A stretch of 64,000 bases of DNA from Bacteroidota bacterium. Lineage in GTDB: Bacteria; Bacteroidota; Bacteroidia; Chitinophagales; Chitinophagaceae. Under the pieces are notes generated by a model. It made no database searches. It worked only from the letters and a program-made list of their open reading frames with translations, and was not told the DNA's origin. The number at the start of each line of letters is the position of its first letter. Position 1 is the stretch's first letter. Below are positions 51,007-60,573 of this stretch, piece by piece. The stretch spans positions 1 to 64,000 of the forward strand of contig JAIUNW010000015.1 in NCBI GenBank assembly GCA_020161535.1, in the 5' to 3' direction. A program made the position numbers and the translations under genes.

Positions 51007-52110
51007 TCAGATACTGATTTTTCGATTGCGTGCCGCCGTAAGCCACTCGCCTGTTAACCGATGATTTTCTACCACCTGCGCGGCGGCGTGTAATGCAATG
51101 GTGGGGCAAACATGCCAGGGCAACATATACAATATATCACCCGGTTGGTAGCCGTGCCCTTCACCTGCTTCCAGCACCAGGTGTTCTTCGCTTTGGCCCA
51201 CGGGCACCAGGTTTTCTGCGTGCAGAAACCGAACTCTTTTGCCGATTTCATTTTCGGCGGCAACTGCCTTATGCCCCAGGTCGAGACAGATTCGCGTAGC
51301 CGTTGGCAAAGAAGTGACCCTGGCCAGTAACACAATGGCAGGCAAAAAATCTTGTTCTGTAAATTGTAAGTAGCCGGCATCCCAATAAATAAATGTACCA
51401 GGACTGCAAATCCATTTTCCCTTTGCATGGATGGAAAAACTGGGCGAGCCGCTGGCGATGATGCTGATCGGGTGGCCTATCATTTTTTCGAGCGATGGCA
51501 ACAATGCGATGATGGGTGCAAAGATGTCGGTCACGGCTTGTTGGCGATCGGCCAGCGAGGGTATGTGCAGGTGTCCATCGTAACAATGTAATCCCTCGAA
51601 AACCAACGACGACTCTTCTTGTATCTGATGGAGTAAATCGGTAATACCAGTCGCAGCTATGCCGGTTCGGTTTTGCCCCACATTAACATCCATCCAAACG
51701 GATAGCTGTAGGCCGGCATTTTTTGCGGCGGCCGCGATGGCCGTAACGGTTGTTGGATGATCAACCAGACAGGCGAATTTTTGGTTAGGATACGTTCTCA
51801 GTAGTTCCAACCAGCGTGTAAGAGTAGGCCCCACCGGCTGATAGGCCAACATTATATCAGGTACGCCCATGCTGGCCAGCATTTCGGCTTCGGCGATGGT
51901 GGCACACTTGAATTGATTGATGCCGGCTTGCAGCATCATCTGTACCGGCTCTTTGGCCTTGCTGGTTTTTACATGCGGACGCAAACGACCGGTATCGCCG
52001 CCCACCATGGCTATGGCTGTATTGATATTGTGCTGCACCCGGTCTTTGTACACCAGGATGGCTGGCGATGCCAGCTTTTCAGGGTTCAATATTTCGTACC
52101 AATGCATCAT
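51007..52110 (-). CDS. D-threonine aldolase-like PLP enzyme
   Basis: The 367-residue fold-type III PLP enzyme of the DSD1/D-threonine aldolase family has the PLP Lys in PAILVYKDRVQHNI. Other motifs are RPHVKTSKAKEPVQMMLQAG, WMDVNVGQNRTGI, GSPSFSIHAK, and the metal-binding C-terminal H and C residues in PWHVCPTIALH. It cleaves D-threonine-type beta-hydroxy-D-amino acids or dehydrates D-serine. It overlaps the RidA gene by 4 bp, a sensible pairing because RidA clears reactive enamines released by PLP enzymes. Confidence 0.92.
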   Translation of the reverse strand: MMHWYEILNPEKLASPAILVYKDRVQHNINTAIAMVGGDTGRLRPHVKTSKAKEPVQMMLQAGINQFKCATIAEAEMLASMGVPDIMLAYQPVGPTLTRWLELLRTYPNQKFACLVDHPTTVTAIAAAAKNAGLQLSVWMDVNVGQNRTGIAATGITDLLHQIQEESSLVFEGLHCYDGHLHIPSLADRQQAVTDIFAPIIALLPSLEKMIGHPISIIASGSPSFSIHAKGKWICSPGTFIYWDAGYLQFTEQDFLPAIVLLARVTSLPTATRICLDLGHKAVAAENEIGKRVRFLHAENLVPVGQSEEHLVLEAGEGHGYQPGDILYMLPWHVCPTIALHAAAQVVENHRLTGEWLTAARNRKISI

Positions 52111-52571
52111 GTTGCCAGTTCGAAGATGACTTCGATTTCAACCGGAATATTGCCCGGTAGGCTGCCCATACCCACGGCACTCCGTACACCGATGCCAAGG
52201 TCATCGCCCCAAACAGCGGCAAACAATTCACTGCAACCGTTGATGACAAAAGGATGCTCGCCAAAATCTTCGGTACAGTTTACCATGCCGAGCACTTTCA
52301 CCACTCGTTTGATTTTATCGAGACTGCCGAGTTGTTGTTTGATGGTAGCGAGAATGGTCAAGCCCACTTGTCGGGCTGCCAGCTTGCCTTCGTCTTTAGT
52401 AACGGTTGCGCCTACCCGACCACGAATCAATGATTTATCGGGCAGTACCGGTCCATGTCCGCTGACAAACACTTGTGTACCCACCAGCAACAATGGTTTG
52501 TACACCCCCATGGGTGTTGGAGCGGGTGGTAAAACAAGTGCAAGGGCGGCAAATCTTTCATCGGCAGTCAT
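52107..52571 (-). CDS. RidA-family (YjgF/UK114-like) protein
   Basis: The 154-residue protein follows the longer RidA subgroup. Signatures: VFVSGHGPV, LTILATIKQQLGSLDKI, VLGMVNCTEDF and the active-site Arg in GVRSAVGMGSLPGNIPVEIE. It hydrolyses reactive 2-aminoacrylate-type imines. The ATGA overlap with the PLP enzyme gene indicates coupled translation. Confidence 0.94.
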   Translation of the reverse strand: MTADERFAALALVLPPAPTPMGVYKPLLLVGTQVFVSGHGPVLPDKSLIRGRVGATVTKDEGKLAARQVGLTILATIKQQLGSLDKIKRVVKVLGMVNCTEDFGEHPFVINGCSELFAAVWGDDLGIGVRSAVGMGSLPGNIPVEIEVIFELAT

Positions 52572-52664
52572 ATCGTTTGGTTGGATGAAAGGTCAAGATA
52601 CAGATTCTGCCGCTTTGTTTAACAGTAGCTTTGGAGGATGTTTTTAGGGTAGTAAAGGGCTTCT

Positions 52665-53762
52665 TTAAGGATGCAAGGGGCTGCCGTTGCGGATTTCTTC
52701 ACTGGCATGGGTTACCAATGAATCGCCCACCTGCAATTCGCCGTAAATCTCCATTTTACCTTCACTAACGCGGCCTTTTTTGACGGCTATTTTTTTTGCT
52801 TTGCCTGCTTCGGCGCGAATCACAAAGTTGCCTTCGGCACTGTTCAACAAGGCAGTTTCCGGAATAACAAATGAACTGTCGTTCGACGGCAACGGCATTA
52901 CCACTTCTGCCACCATACCGGGAAGCAATTTCTTTTGGCTATTGTCTACATCCATTTCCACCCGTTGTGAACGCAACCTGCTGTCGATCGCACCGGCGAG
53001 CCGAACAATTTTTCCCTTAAAGCTTTGACCGGGCAGTGCGTTAACGCGAAAGGTTAGCTCGTTTTTGGTGCTGACCAATGCAGTGAAAGCTTCAGGAACA
53101 GCGATGGACAAACGAAGTTTGCGTTGTTGCTGCAACACAAAGAGTGGCAGGTCGGAACCTTTTCCCGATGGACCAACATAGGCGCCGGTATTTAGATTTC
53201 TGGCAGAAATGACGCCGGCGAAAGGCGCTCGAATAGTGAGGTAGTCGCGGTTATTGGTGGACTCGCCATAGCTGGCGCGGGCTGCTTCCAGTTGTGCCAG
53301 GTCACTTTGCGCACGGGCACGGGCCTGGTCGAGGTCGGTGGGCGAAATGGTACCCGGTGTTTTACTGGTTTCAAGCAGTCGCTCGTAGTAAGCCTTGCTA
53401 TTGATATGGGTAGCTTCGGTTGATTTCAATCTCGCTGCAGCGCCCGACAATTGCGAATTGATTTCCGGTGCTTCGAGGCTGGCGAGTACCTGCCCCGCTT
53501 TCACTTCGCTGCCCACATCTACAAAGATCTTTTTTACAAAGCTGTTCGCCTTGGCATAGAGATCAACTTTTTCAAAAGCAATGAGTTCGCCCGGCATGTT
53601 CAAGCTGGTGCTCAGGCTGCCTTTCTGCAAGGCGAAAACCTCGGTTTGTTTGGGCTTGCTGACCAGGGCCGGGTCTTTGGGTTTTTCAGCCGTTTCACAG
53701 GCAGCCAAAGCGCAAAGACAAATAACGGTGGTGAATAAGTTTGTTATTGGGCGTTTTTTCAT
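52665..53762 (-). CDS. RND efflux periplasmic adaptor lipoprotein
   Basis: The 365-residue membrane-fusion protein has a lipoprotein signal (VICLCALAAC). The biotinyl-lipoyl-like halves are FVKKIFVDVGSEVKAGQVLA and YLTIRAPFAGVISARN, around a coiled-coil hairpin. A beta-barrel and membrane-proximal domain end the protein. It is the last gene of the TolC-permease-adaptor operon and overlaps the permease gene by 4 bp. Confidence 0.94.
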   Translation of the reverse strand: MKKRPITNLFTTVICLCALAACETAEKPKDPALVSKPKQTEVFALQKGSLSTSLNMPGELIAFEKVDLYAKANSFVKKIFVDVGSEVKAGQVLASLEAPEINSQLSGAAARLKSTEATHINSKAYYERLLETSKTPGTISPTDLDQARARAQSDLAQLEAARASYGESTNNRDYLTIRAPFAGVISARNLNTGAYVGPSGKGSDLPLFVLQQQRKLRLSIAVPEAFTALVSTKNELTFRVNALPGQSFKGKIVRLAGAIDSRLRSQRVEMDVDNSQKKLLPGMVAEVVMPLPSNDSSFVIPETALLNSAEGNFVIRAEAGKAKKIAVKKGRVSEGKMEIYGELQVGDSLVTHASEEIRNGSPLHP

Positions 53763-56700
53763 GCCTCTTTGTTTTCTGTATGTATATAAAAACGGCTGTC
53801 GGGGTCTTCGGGATCGAGCGATACCGATTGGGTATCGGTTTTGCCCTGCACCCAGGCAAATACCATGGGCAACACAAACAATACAGCGATGGTTGATGCC
53901 AGTAGACCACCAATCACCGCGCGTCCCAACGGCGAAACCTGGTCGCCACCTTCGCCATGACCGATGGCCATGGGCAACATACCAGCCACCATCGCGAGGC
54001 TGGTCATGATGATGGGTCGCATGCGCAAGCCCGCTGCTTCTCTGGCGCTCGTTTGTGCATTACCGTTATAAAGCCTCAATTCTTCGGCATTGGTGATCAT
54101 CAACACGGCATTGGCAATGGATACGCCGACCGACATGATGATGCCCATATAAGATTGCAGGTTGAGGGTGGAGCCGGTAAGCCAGAGCAAAACAAGAGAA
54201 CCCAAGATAACGGCAGGTACGGCGGCCAGAATAACCAGGGGCACGCGGAACGATTGAAAATTGGCAGCCAGCATTAAGAAGATCACTACAATGGCCACGA
54301 TCAGGCCACTTTGCAAGCTAGCCAGGGTATCAGACAAAACTGAACTCAGACCAATGCGTTCAATGAAGAGACCGCGGGGCAGCTCCCCCAACGAAGCAAT
54401 GAGCTGGTCAACCGCTTTTGCGCCAGTGCCCAAATCCGTTTTGTACAAATTGGCCGTAACACTTACATAGGGCAGCGCGCCCAGGTTGTCGTTTTCGCCA
54501 TGTGTCGTATCCGGGATGATATTGGCTACATCACCGAGTACGGGCCTGTTGGCATTGCGTAACACCGGTATCTCGCGAATATCTTCTTCGGTGCGCATTT
54601 CATTTTGTGGTACCTGCACCTGCACACTATAGGCGAGGCCTGCTTTTTCATCGATCCAGGTGTTTTTTTCAGTGTATCGCGATGAGGATGTTGCGGCAAT
54701 AAGTGAACGGGAAATATCGGTCATGTCAACACCGAGTTGGGCCGCTTTCACCCGATCGATTTCGATTTTCATCGCCGGGTATTTGGTGGGTTGTGCCAAT
54801 TGCACATCGCGCATAAAGTTGATGGCTTGTAAACCGGCGATCACTTTTGCAGCATATTGTTCATTGACCGACTTGTTCTTGCCCGTGATGCGTATTTCGA
54901 TGGGTGTGGGTGAGCCCTGGCTCAATACTTTATCGGTGAGCTCAATGGGTTCAAAAGAAAGTTTAACATCGGGGATCACTTCTTTCATGCGTGCACGAAG
55001 TTGATCTTTAAATGTTTCCATGTCAACATGGTAATCTTTCAGGGCTACCTGGAAAAAAGATTCCTGCGGACCTGCCATGAACAAGTAAATCGGGCTTACA
55101 GAAAACAAAGCAGGGTGCTGGCCAACATAGGCCGAACTAATGCCGACGTGCTCCTTCCCTACCATTTTTTCCAGTTCATGCAAAAAAGACAATGCTCGTT
55201 CTTCTGTGCGTTCAATGCGCATACCAGCCGGCGCCCGCAATCGCACCTGGAACTGGCTGGAATTTGTTTTGGGCAATACATCTTCGCCCACGTATCGCAT
55301 GATGGCAAAAATTCCGGCAATACTTACTACTAGGTAAATAATGGTGATGGGTGCACGATACGGAAGGCATCGACCGATAAACCGCATGAAGCGATTTCTA
55401 AGCCGTTCAAACCGCGTTATTTTTCCATTGTTGTCAAAGTCATCGCGCTCAACCAATTTTCTTTTCTGGTTAAATGTGTGTTTCTCTTCTTCCGGGTCGA
55501 TGGGTTCGAGCGGGTGCTCCTGTTTCATCAACCAGTTGGCCATCACAGGTACAAATGTTTGCGACAGCAGGAAGCTGATTACCATTGAAAAACCAATGGC
55601 CAGGGCCAGTGGCAGAAAGAGCGCCCCGGGTATGCCCGTCATGGTGAATGCAGGTGCGAAAACCGATAAGATACAAAGCAGGATCAGCAGTTTGGGAAAA
55701 GCAATTTCTTTACAGGCGTCCCAAATGGCAAGTGCTTTTGGTTTGCCCATCGCAAAATGTTGGTGAATATTTTCGATGGTCACGGTGCTTTCATCAACCA
55801 GGATGCCGATGGCGAGGGCGAGCCCGCTGAGCGACATGATATTGATTGTTTGTCCAAATAGTTTTAAAAAGAGTACGCCTGAAATGATGGAGATCGGAAT
55901 GGTCATAACCACGATCAACGCTGCGCGTCGATCGCCCAGAAACAACAATACCATCAGGCCGGTTAGCAGGGCTCCAATAACGCCTTCGCTGATCAGGCTT
56001 TTTACGGCATTGATCACATAAACCGATTGGTCAAACGCATAAGAAAGTTGTACGTCTTCGGGCAGTGTACTTTGAATGCGCGGCAAGGCGGCTTTGAGTT
56101 TGTTCACTACCTCCCAGGTGGAGGCGTCGGCTGATTTGGCAATACTCACATAGACCGATCGCTTGCCGTTAACAAGCGCATAACCCGACGTGAAATCCGC
56201 GCCGTCTTTAACGGTGGCGATATCGCGCAGGTAAAGATTCTCTACACCACCCTTGAACAAAGGGATGTTCTCGAAGTCTTTGATCTGGTGAATCGTGTTG
56301 TTGGTGGGTGTGATGTATTGTTTGTCGCCGATACGAAGATTACCAGAGGGTGCTGTTTGGTTATTGATGCGGATGGCTTCCACCACCTGATCGGGACTAA
56401 TATTATGGGCACGCATGGCTGCAGGATCAACATTTATTTCGACAGTGCGAACATTGCCACCAAAAGGCGGCGGTGCCAGCAAACCGGGAATAGATGTAAA
56501 AGAGGCACGCACATATACGTTGGCCAGGTCTTGCAATTCGTTGTTAGATTTCGTCGGACTGCTCAACACCAATTGACCCACCGGCAAAGAAGAAGCGTCG
56601 AAACGAATCACAAAGGGTGGCTGGCTACCCGGTGGAAAAACAGCCTGCGCCCGGTTGGCAAGGGCACTGATCTCCGACGCCGCCTGCGCCATATTGGTGC

Positions 56701-56992
56701 CTTCGTAATAAGTCAACTTCATCAACATCAGCCCTTGCACGTTGCGCGTTTCGATATTTTTGATGCCCGTGGCAAAGAGCAAAATGTTCACATAGGTTTT
56801 GCCGAAATAGGCTTCCATCTGGTCGGGTGTGTAGCCGCCAAATGGATGGGCGATATAAATCACCGGCAGGTTCATCTTCGGCAGGATATCCACTTTGATA
56901 TCACGCATGGCGGTGATACCAAAAAACAGTAAGCCGGCAACCAGCACCAAAATGGAAATAGGCCTTCTGAGAGCGAGTCGGATCAGCTTCAT
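53759..56992 (-). CDS. RND efflux permease with an EF-hand-like loop
   Basis: The 1077-residue proton-driven RND transporter has 12 TM helices and two large periplasmic loops. The TM4 motif is GILVDESTVTIENIH (D400-E401) and the porter region is FPPGSQPPFVIRFDASSLP. The cytoplasmic linker between TM6 and TM7 (about 490-535) is long and charged. It contains a full EF-hand loop pattern at 518-529, with Asp at 1 and 3, Asn at 5, Gly at 6, Ile at 8 and Glu at 12. It follows the TolC gene by 1 bp and overlaps the adaptor by ATGA. Substrates are unknown. Confidence 0.94.
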   Translation of the reverse strand: MKLIRLALRRPISILVLVAGLLFFGITAMRDIKVDILPKMNLPVIYIAHPFGGYTPDQMEAYFGKTYVNILLFATGIKNIETRNVQGLMLMKLTYYEGTNMAQAASEISALANRAQAVFPPGSQPPFVIRFDASSLPVGQLVLSSPTKSNNELQDLANVYVRASFTSIPGLLAPPPFGGNVRTVEINVDPAAMRAHNISPDQVVEAIRINNQTAPSGNLRIGDKQYITPTNNTIHQIKDFENIPLFKGGVENLYLRDIATVKDGADFTSGYALVNGKRSVYVSIAKSADASTWEVVNKLKAALPRIQSTLPEDVQLSYAFDQSVYVINAVKSLISEGVIGALLTGLMVLLFLGDRRAALIVVMTIPISIISGVLFLKLFGQTINIMSLSGLALAIGILVDESTVTIENIHQHFAMGKPKALAIWDACKEIAFPKLLILLCILSVFAPAFTMTGIPGALFLPLALAIGFSMVISFLLSQTFVPVMANWLMKQEHPLEPIDPEEEKHTFNQKRKLVERDDFDNNGKITRFERLRNRFMRFIGRCLPYRAPITIIYLVVSIAGIFAIMRYVGEDVLPKTNSSQFQVRLRAPAGMRIERTEERALSFLHELEKMVGKEHVGISSAYVGQHPALFSVSPIYLFMAGPQESFFQVALKDYHVDMETFKDQLRARMKEVIPDVKLSFEPIELTDKVLSQGSPTPIEIRITGKNKSVNEQYAAKVIAGLQAINFMRDVQLAQPTKYPAMKIEIDRVKAAQLGVDMTDISRSLIAATSSSRYTEKNTWIDEKAGLAYSVQVQVPQNEMRTEEDIREIPVLRNANRPVLGDVANIIPDTTHGENDNLGALPYVSVTANLYKTDLGTGAKAVDQLIASLGELPRGLFIERIGLSSVLSDTLASLQSGLIVAIVVIFLMLAANFQSFRVPLVILAAVPAVILGSLVLLWLTGSTLNLQSYMGIIMSVGVSIANAVLMITNAEELRLYNGNAQTSAREAAGLRMRPIIMTSLAMVAGMLPMAIGHGEGGDQVSPLGRAVIGGLLASTIAVLFVLPMVFAWVQGKTDTQSVSLDPEDPDSRFYIHTENKEA

Positions 56993-56993
56993 G

Positions 56994-58382
56994 TTATTGC
57001 AATTGATTCAGAAAAATGCTGAGATCGCCGGCGGCAGCGGCTTTCAGTAAAAGCGCCTGCCATACATTGTTGTATGCAATGTCGCGATTGGTTTCTGCGC
57101 GGTTCAGGGTGTACAAGGTTTGCGTTACATCAATAATACCGGTAAGACCATTTTTATACAAAACAGATTTCTGTACATAGGCATCGGTAGCGGCTTTTAA
57201 CTGTATCGGCGTTTCGTTGAAATTGGCAATCGCATTGTTGAGTTTGGTTTCGGCCAGTTGTTGTTGCGCGGTTAATTGGTCGGCCGCCAGTTGGTATTCG
57301 TGTTGTAGTGCTGCGGCAATGGCGGCTTGTGCATGTACCTGTTGGTTAACGCGCAGTATCGAGGTCAGGTTCCAGAAAAAACCAAGACCAAGTAAATAGT
57401 TGGCGCGTGTCGGCTTGATGCCATCTAAATAGTTGTGCGTGAACCGGGTTTGGTCGCTCGCATACAAATGGCTGAAACCAGAACCCCGGGTTTGCATAAC
57501 ACCAAACACCGATAAGGCGGGGTACTTGGCCGCGTTGATGAGTTTTACCTGTTGTTGGCTCAGGTCGATTCGTTGTTGGTAAAATACGAGGGCCGGGTGT
57601 TGGCTGTTGGTGCCGGTATTTGGGCCGATGGTTGGTTGCCGGGTGATCATCGCCGTGTCGAGAATAAAGTCATGGGTGCTGGCACCCACCAGAAAAGCCA
57701 ATTGATTGGCACGCTCCTGCTCAATATCACGGGCAAGTATAAGCGCTGTTTTGGCATTGGATAATTCGGCATTGGCCAATGAACTATCTACACCTGCTAC
57801 CAGTCCATTGATCGCTTTGCGGGTTACCACGAGCCGAAAAGTATCGGCCCGGTCTACATTGAATTGTTGTGAACGGGTAAGACGTTGTGCAGCAAGCAGG
57901 TTTAAGTAAGCAGCAACAATGCGCACCTGGTGCTGAAACAATTCCTGCTGCAGGTCGGCCTGGTCGCGTTGAAGCTGGCGGCCAGCCACAACAATGCGTT
58001 GTTTGTTTCTGCCAAAGGTGAAAACATCCCAATTAATATTGGTCAGGTATAGCGCGCCGAAAGCAGCCCGCCAGTTCTGCTCGGCCAGGGGTAATCCTGA
58101 GGAGGCTACACCGAAACCGCCCAATCCGTAGGCCGGACCGTTTTGGCCATTCACCGTACCATAGTCCTGCTGCGCGGAAACCACCAGGTTGGGCAGCATC
58201 TCCTTTTGTGCCTGCAACACCTGGGCTTCTGCCACCTTTACATATTGTTGCTTGGCCCGGATGCTTTCATAATGCGTTAAGCCCGAATCAATCGCTTGCC
58301 TGAGCGACAAATTCACCTGCGCAGCAGCAACCCGACAGAACAATAGCATACTGCAAACCACCACGTATCGACAATACTGCAT
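56994..58382 (-). CDS. TolC-family outer membrane efflux protein (RND operon)
   Basis: The 462-residue protein has a signal peptide (YVVVCSMLLFCRVAAAQ) and two OEP repeats, seen in VNLSLRQAIDSGLTHYESIR, VAGVDSSLANAELSNAKTAL and LYKNGLTGIIDVTQTLYTLN. It forms the outer-membrane tunnel for the adjacent RND pump and is the first gene of that operon. The box before it, CAAGTTTG, differs from TAnnTTTG at one base and lies 5 nt before the ATG. Confidence 0.93.
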   Translation of the reverse strand: MQYCRYVVVCSMLLFCRVAAAQVNLSLRQAIDSGLTHYESIRAKQQYVKVAEAQVLQAQKEMLPNLVVSAQQDYGTVNGQNGPAYGLGGFGVASSGLPLAEQNWRAAFGALYLTNINWDVFTFGRNKQRIVVAGRQLQRDQADLQQELFQHQVRIVAAYLNLLAAQRLTRSQQFNVDRADTFRLVVTRKAINGLVAGVDSSLANAELSNAKTALILARDIEQERANQLAFLVGASTHDFILDTAMITRQPTIGPNTGTNSQHPALVFYQQRIDLSQQQVKLINAAKYPALSVFGVMQTRGSGFSHLYASDQTRFTHNYLDGIKPTRANYLLGLGFFWNLTSILRVNQQVHAQAAIAAALQHEYQLAADQLTAQQQLAETKLNNAIANFNETPIQLKAATDAYVQKSVLYKNGLTGIIDVTQTLYTLNRAETNRDIAYNNVWQALLLKAAAAGDLSIFLNQLQ

Positions 58383-58585
58383 AGTGTCAAACTTGAAATA
58401 AAATGGAAGCTTTCGTTATAAACAGGGGGAATCGGCCGTTGTCGAAATTAAGCGGAATTCACCAATTACAAAGTTGGTTTTGCCGGTGTTGACCGGGAAA
58501 ATAAAGGCATCCACCCCCCGAACTATCAAATCCACCGCCTTTTGTAAAACAAATGTGAAATGGCCAAAAAGCAGAAAAATAAGTT

Positions 58586-58614
58586 TTAAGTGAATAATAA
58601 TTCATTTAATTTTG
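58586..58614 (+). promoter_or_regulatory. TetR operator 1 and -7 box of the TetR gene
   Basis: TTAAGTGAATAATAATTCA (58586-58604) contains the palindrome TGAAT-AATA-ATTCA. It is followed after 2 bp by TAATTTTG (58607-58614), a perfect -7 box, then four bases and the GTG start. The same 19 bp recurs before the Emr-type operon. Autoregulation is inferred. Confidence 0.7.
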
Positions 58615-58618
58615 TGCC

Positions 58619-59194
58619 GTGAAACCGAAAGACCAGAATAAAGTGGAAGCTGTTTACAAGGCCATGCTGGTGTTGGTAAGGCAACGCGGACTGGCGGGCA
58701 TCACCATGGCCGAGGTAGCGCGAGAAGCGAAAATGGCAACGGGCACGCTCTATATTTATTTTAAGAACAAAGAGTCGCTGGTAGCGGCGCTGACCGATAA
58801 ATGCGTACAGCACATGGCCGGTGGGCTCTTCAAAGATTACAATGCCGACAATGATTTTAAGACCGGTTTTCAAAAAATCTGGATGAATATTGTCAGGCAT
58901 CGGATCGCTTTTTTCAACGAAAGCCTTTTTATTGAACAAAGCTTTCATTCTCCTTTTCTAAACGATGAAATCCGGCTTGCACTTAAGAAAAATTTCGATC
59001 CGCTGATCTTGCTATTGCAACGTGGCAAAGACGAAAAAACGATTAAGGATATTGACTCATTCTGGATGCTGGCCTTTATCATTGGCGGCATCAACGAGAT
59101 TGCCCGCCGTGTAAATTATTTCAACAAAAAAGCAAGCCAACAGGTACTTGAAACCAATTTCCAGATGTGCTGGGATGGTATTAAAGCAACCTAG
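58619..59194 (+). CDS. TetR/AcrR-family repressor
   Basis: The 191-residue protein has an N-terminal TetR HTH (RGLAGITMAEVAREAKMATG, then TLYIYFKNKESLVAALTDKC) and a helical ligand-binding C-terminal domain. The GTG start at 58619 is forced: an in-frame stop lies 12 bp upstream and the HTH begins soon after. It sits between two divergent pump operons, with the identical operator-like site before itself and before the following TolC-EmrA-EmrB genes. Confidence 0.93.
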   Translation: MKPKDQNKVEAVYKAMLVLVRQRGLAGITMAEVAREAKMATGTLYIYFKNKESLVAALTDKCVQHMAGGLFKDYNADNDFKTGFQKIWMNIVRHRIAFFNESLFIEQSFHSPFLNDEIRLALKKNFDPLILLLQRGKDEKTIKDIDSFWMLAFIIGGINEIARRVNYFNKKASQQVLETNFQMCWDGIKAT

Positions 59195-59200
59195 TCTTTA

Positions 59201-59219
59201 TTAAGTGAATAATAATTCA
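59201..59219 (+). promoter_or_regulatory. TetR operator 2, before the Emr-type pump operon
   Basis: TTAAGTGAATAATAATTCA is identical to 58586-58604. It is followed after 3 bp by TATGTTTC (59223-59230), one mismatch from TAnnTTTG, in the same geometry as at the TetR gene. Confidence 0.7.
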
Positions 59220-59241
59220 GTGTATGTTTCGCAGGAAATGG

Positions 59242-60546
59242 ATGAAAAAGTCCCTAGCCGGGATAATAATGCTGTTCACCGTATTGGCTGTTAGGGCCCA
59301 GGATAGTACCCGGGTACTTTCCCTGGCCGATGCCGTACAACTTGGTATTACCAACAGCAAACAGTTGGCCCTCAGCAAAGCCAAGTTGAACGAAGCTGTT
59401 GCTGCCACGCGGGAAGCGCGGGAAAGGGTTTTGCCCGATGCTTCGATCAGCGGTAGTTATATGCGACTTACCCAGGCTGACGTGAAAATGAAAACCGGTG
59501 GCAGCGATAGTGCGGGCAGTAGTGCTGGCCCCAAAGTGAACCAGGCATTGTATGGTATGGCATCGGTATCGTTTCCGGTATATGCCGGTGGCAAAATCCG
59601 CTATGGCATTGAATCGGCTCGTTTTCTGGAGAAGGCAGTGGAGCTGGATGCCACGCGCGATAAACAGGAAGTGATCCTCAATTGCACGGCTGCGTATATC
59701 AACCTGTATAAGGCGATGAAAACGGTAGCCCTGCTGGAGGAGAACCTGGCCCAGTCGAAGCAGCGCGACAAAGAGCTGGCTGATCTCGAAAAAAACGGCC
59801 TGCTTGCGCGAAACGACTTGTTGAAATCGCAATTGGAAACATCGAACTACGAACTGGCCCTGCTCGACGCGTTGAACCAGGTAGCCCTGGCCACCGTGAA
59901 CCTCAACTTACTGGTAGGCTTACCCGAAAAAACAAGACTCCAATTGGATTCGGCGAGTATTTTGCAAAGGGCTGAATTGAAATCGTTGGACGATTACCTC
60001 AGTGCGGCCGACGCCCGCTGCGATATCAAAGCGCTCGACGAAAGACGCGAAGCGGCTGCACAGGGCATAAAAATAGCCCGGGCCGATTACTATCCAAACC
60101 TGGCATTAACCGGCGGTTATGTGGCGCTGGATATTCCCAACTTTCTAACAGTTACGAATGCCTTTAACGTGGGCGTGGGCCTCAAATACAATTTGTCTTC
60201 GCTCTGGAAAACCGAATCTAAAATCCAGCAGGCAAAGGCAAAAGAAACACAATTGATCGTCAACCAGTCTATGTTGCAAGACCAAGTTCATATACAGGTT
60301 AACAAAGCCTACCAGGATTTTCTTTCCACGCGCAAGAAGATAGAAGTATATGATCGGGCTGTAGAACAGGCCAACGAAAACTATCGCATCAGCAAAAACA
60401 AATACAATAATAGTTTGCTCACGATGTCAGACCTGCTTGATGCCGATGTATTGCAATTGCAATCGCGGCTCAACCTGGAAATGGCCACCGCTGATCTTAC
60501 CCTCGCCTACCAAACACTCCTGCAAAGAGCGGGACTGATTCAATAA
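59242..60546 (+). CDS. TolC-family outer membrane efflux protein (Emr-type operon)
   Basis: The 434-residue protein has a signal peptide (KKSLAGIIMLFTVLAVRAQ). ATG 59242 with AGGAAA upstream is preferred over ATG 59224, which overlaps the promoter box. OEP repeats: LSLADAVQLGITNSKQLALS, LLARNDLLKSQLETSNYELA and RISKNKYNNSLLTMSDLLDA. It is the first gene of a TolC-EmrA-EmrB-like tripartite pump operon. Confidence 0.93.
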   Translation: MKKSLAGIIMLFTVLAVRAQDSTRVLSLADAVQLGITNSKQLALSKAKLNEAVAATREARERVLPDASISGSYMRLTQADVKMKTGGSDSAGSSAGPKVNQALYGMASVSFPVYAGGKIRYGIESARFLEKAVELDATRDKQEVILNCTAAYINLYKAMKTVALLEENLAQSKQRDKELADLEKNGLLARNDLLKSQLETSNYELALLDALNQVALATVNLNLLVGLPEKTRLQLDSASILQRAELKSLDDYLSAADARCDIKALDERREAAAQGIKIARADYYPNLALTGGYVALDIPNFLTVTNAFNVGVGLKYNLSSLWKTESKIQQAKAKETQLIVNQSMLQDQVHIQVNKAYQDFLSTRKKIEVYDRAVEQANENYRISKNKYNNSLLTMSDLLDADVLQLQSRLNLEMATADLTLAYQTLLQRAGLIQ

Positions 60547-60573
60547 AAACTACTGTAAAGTCAATAAAGCATT

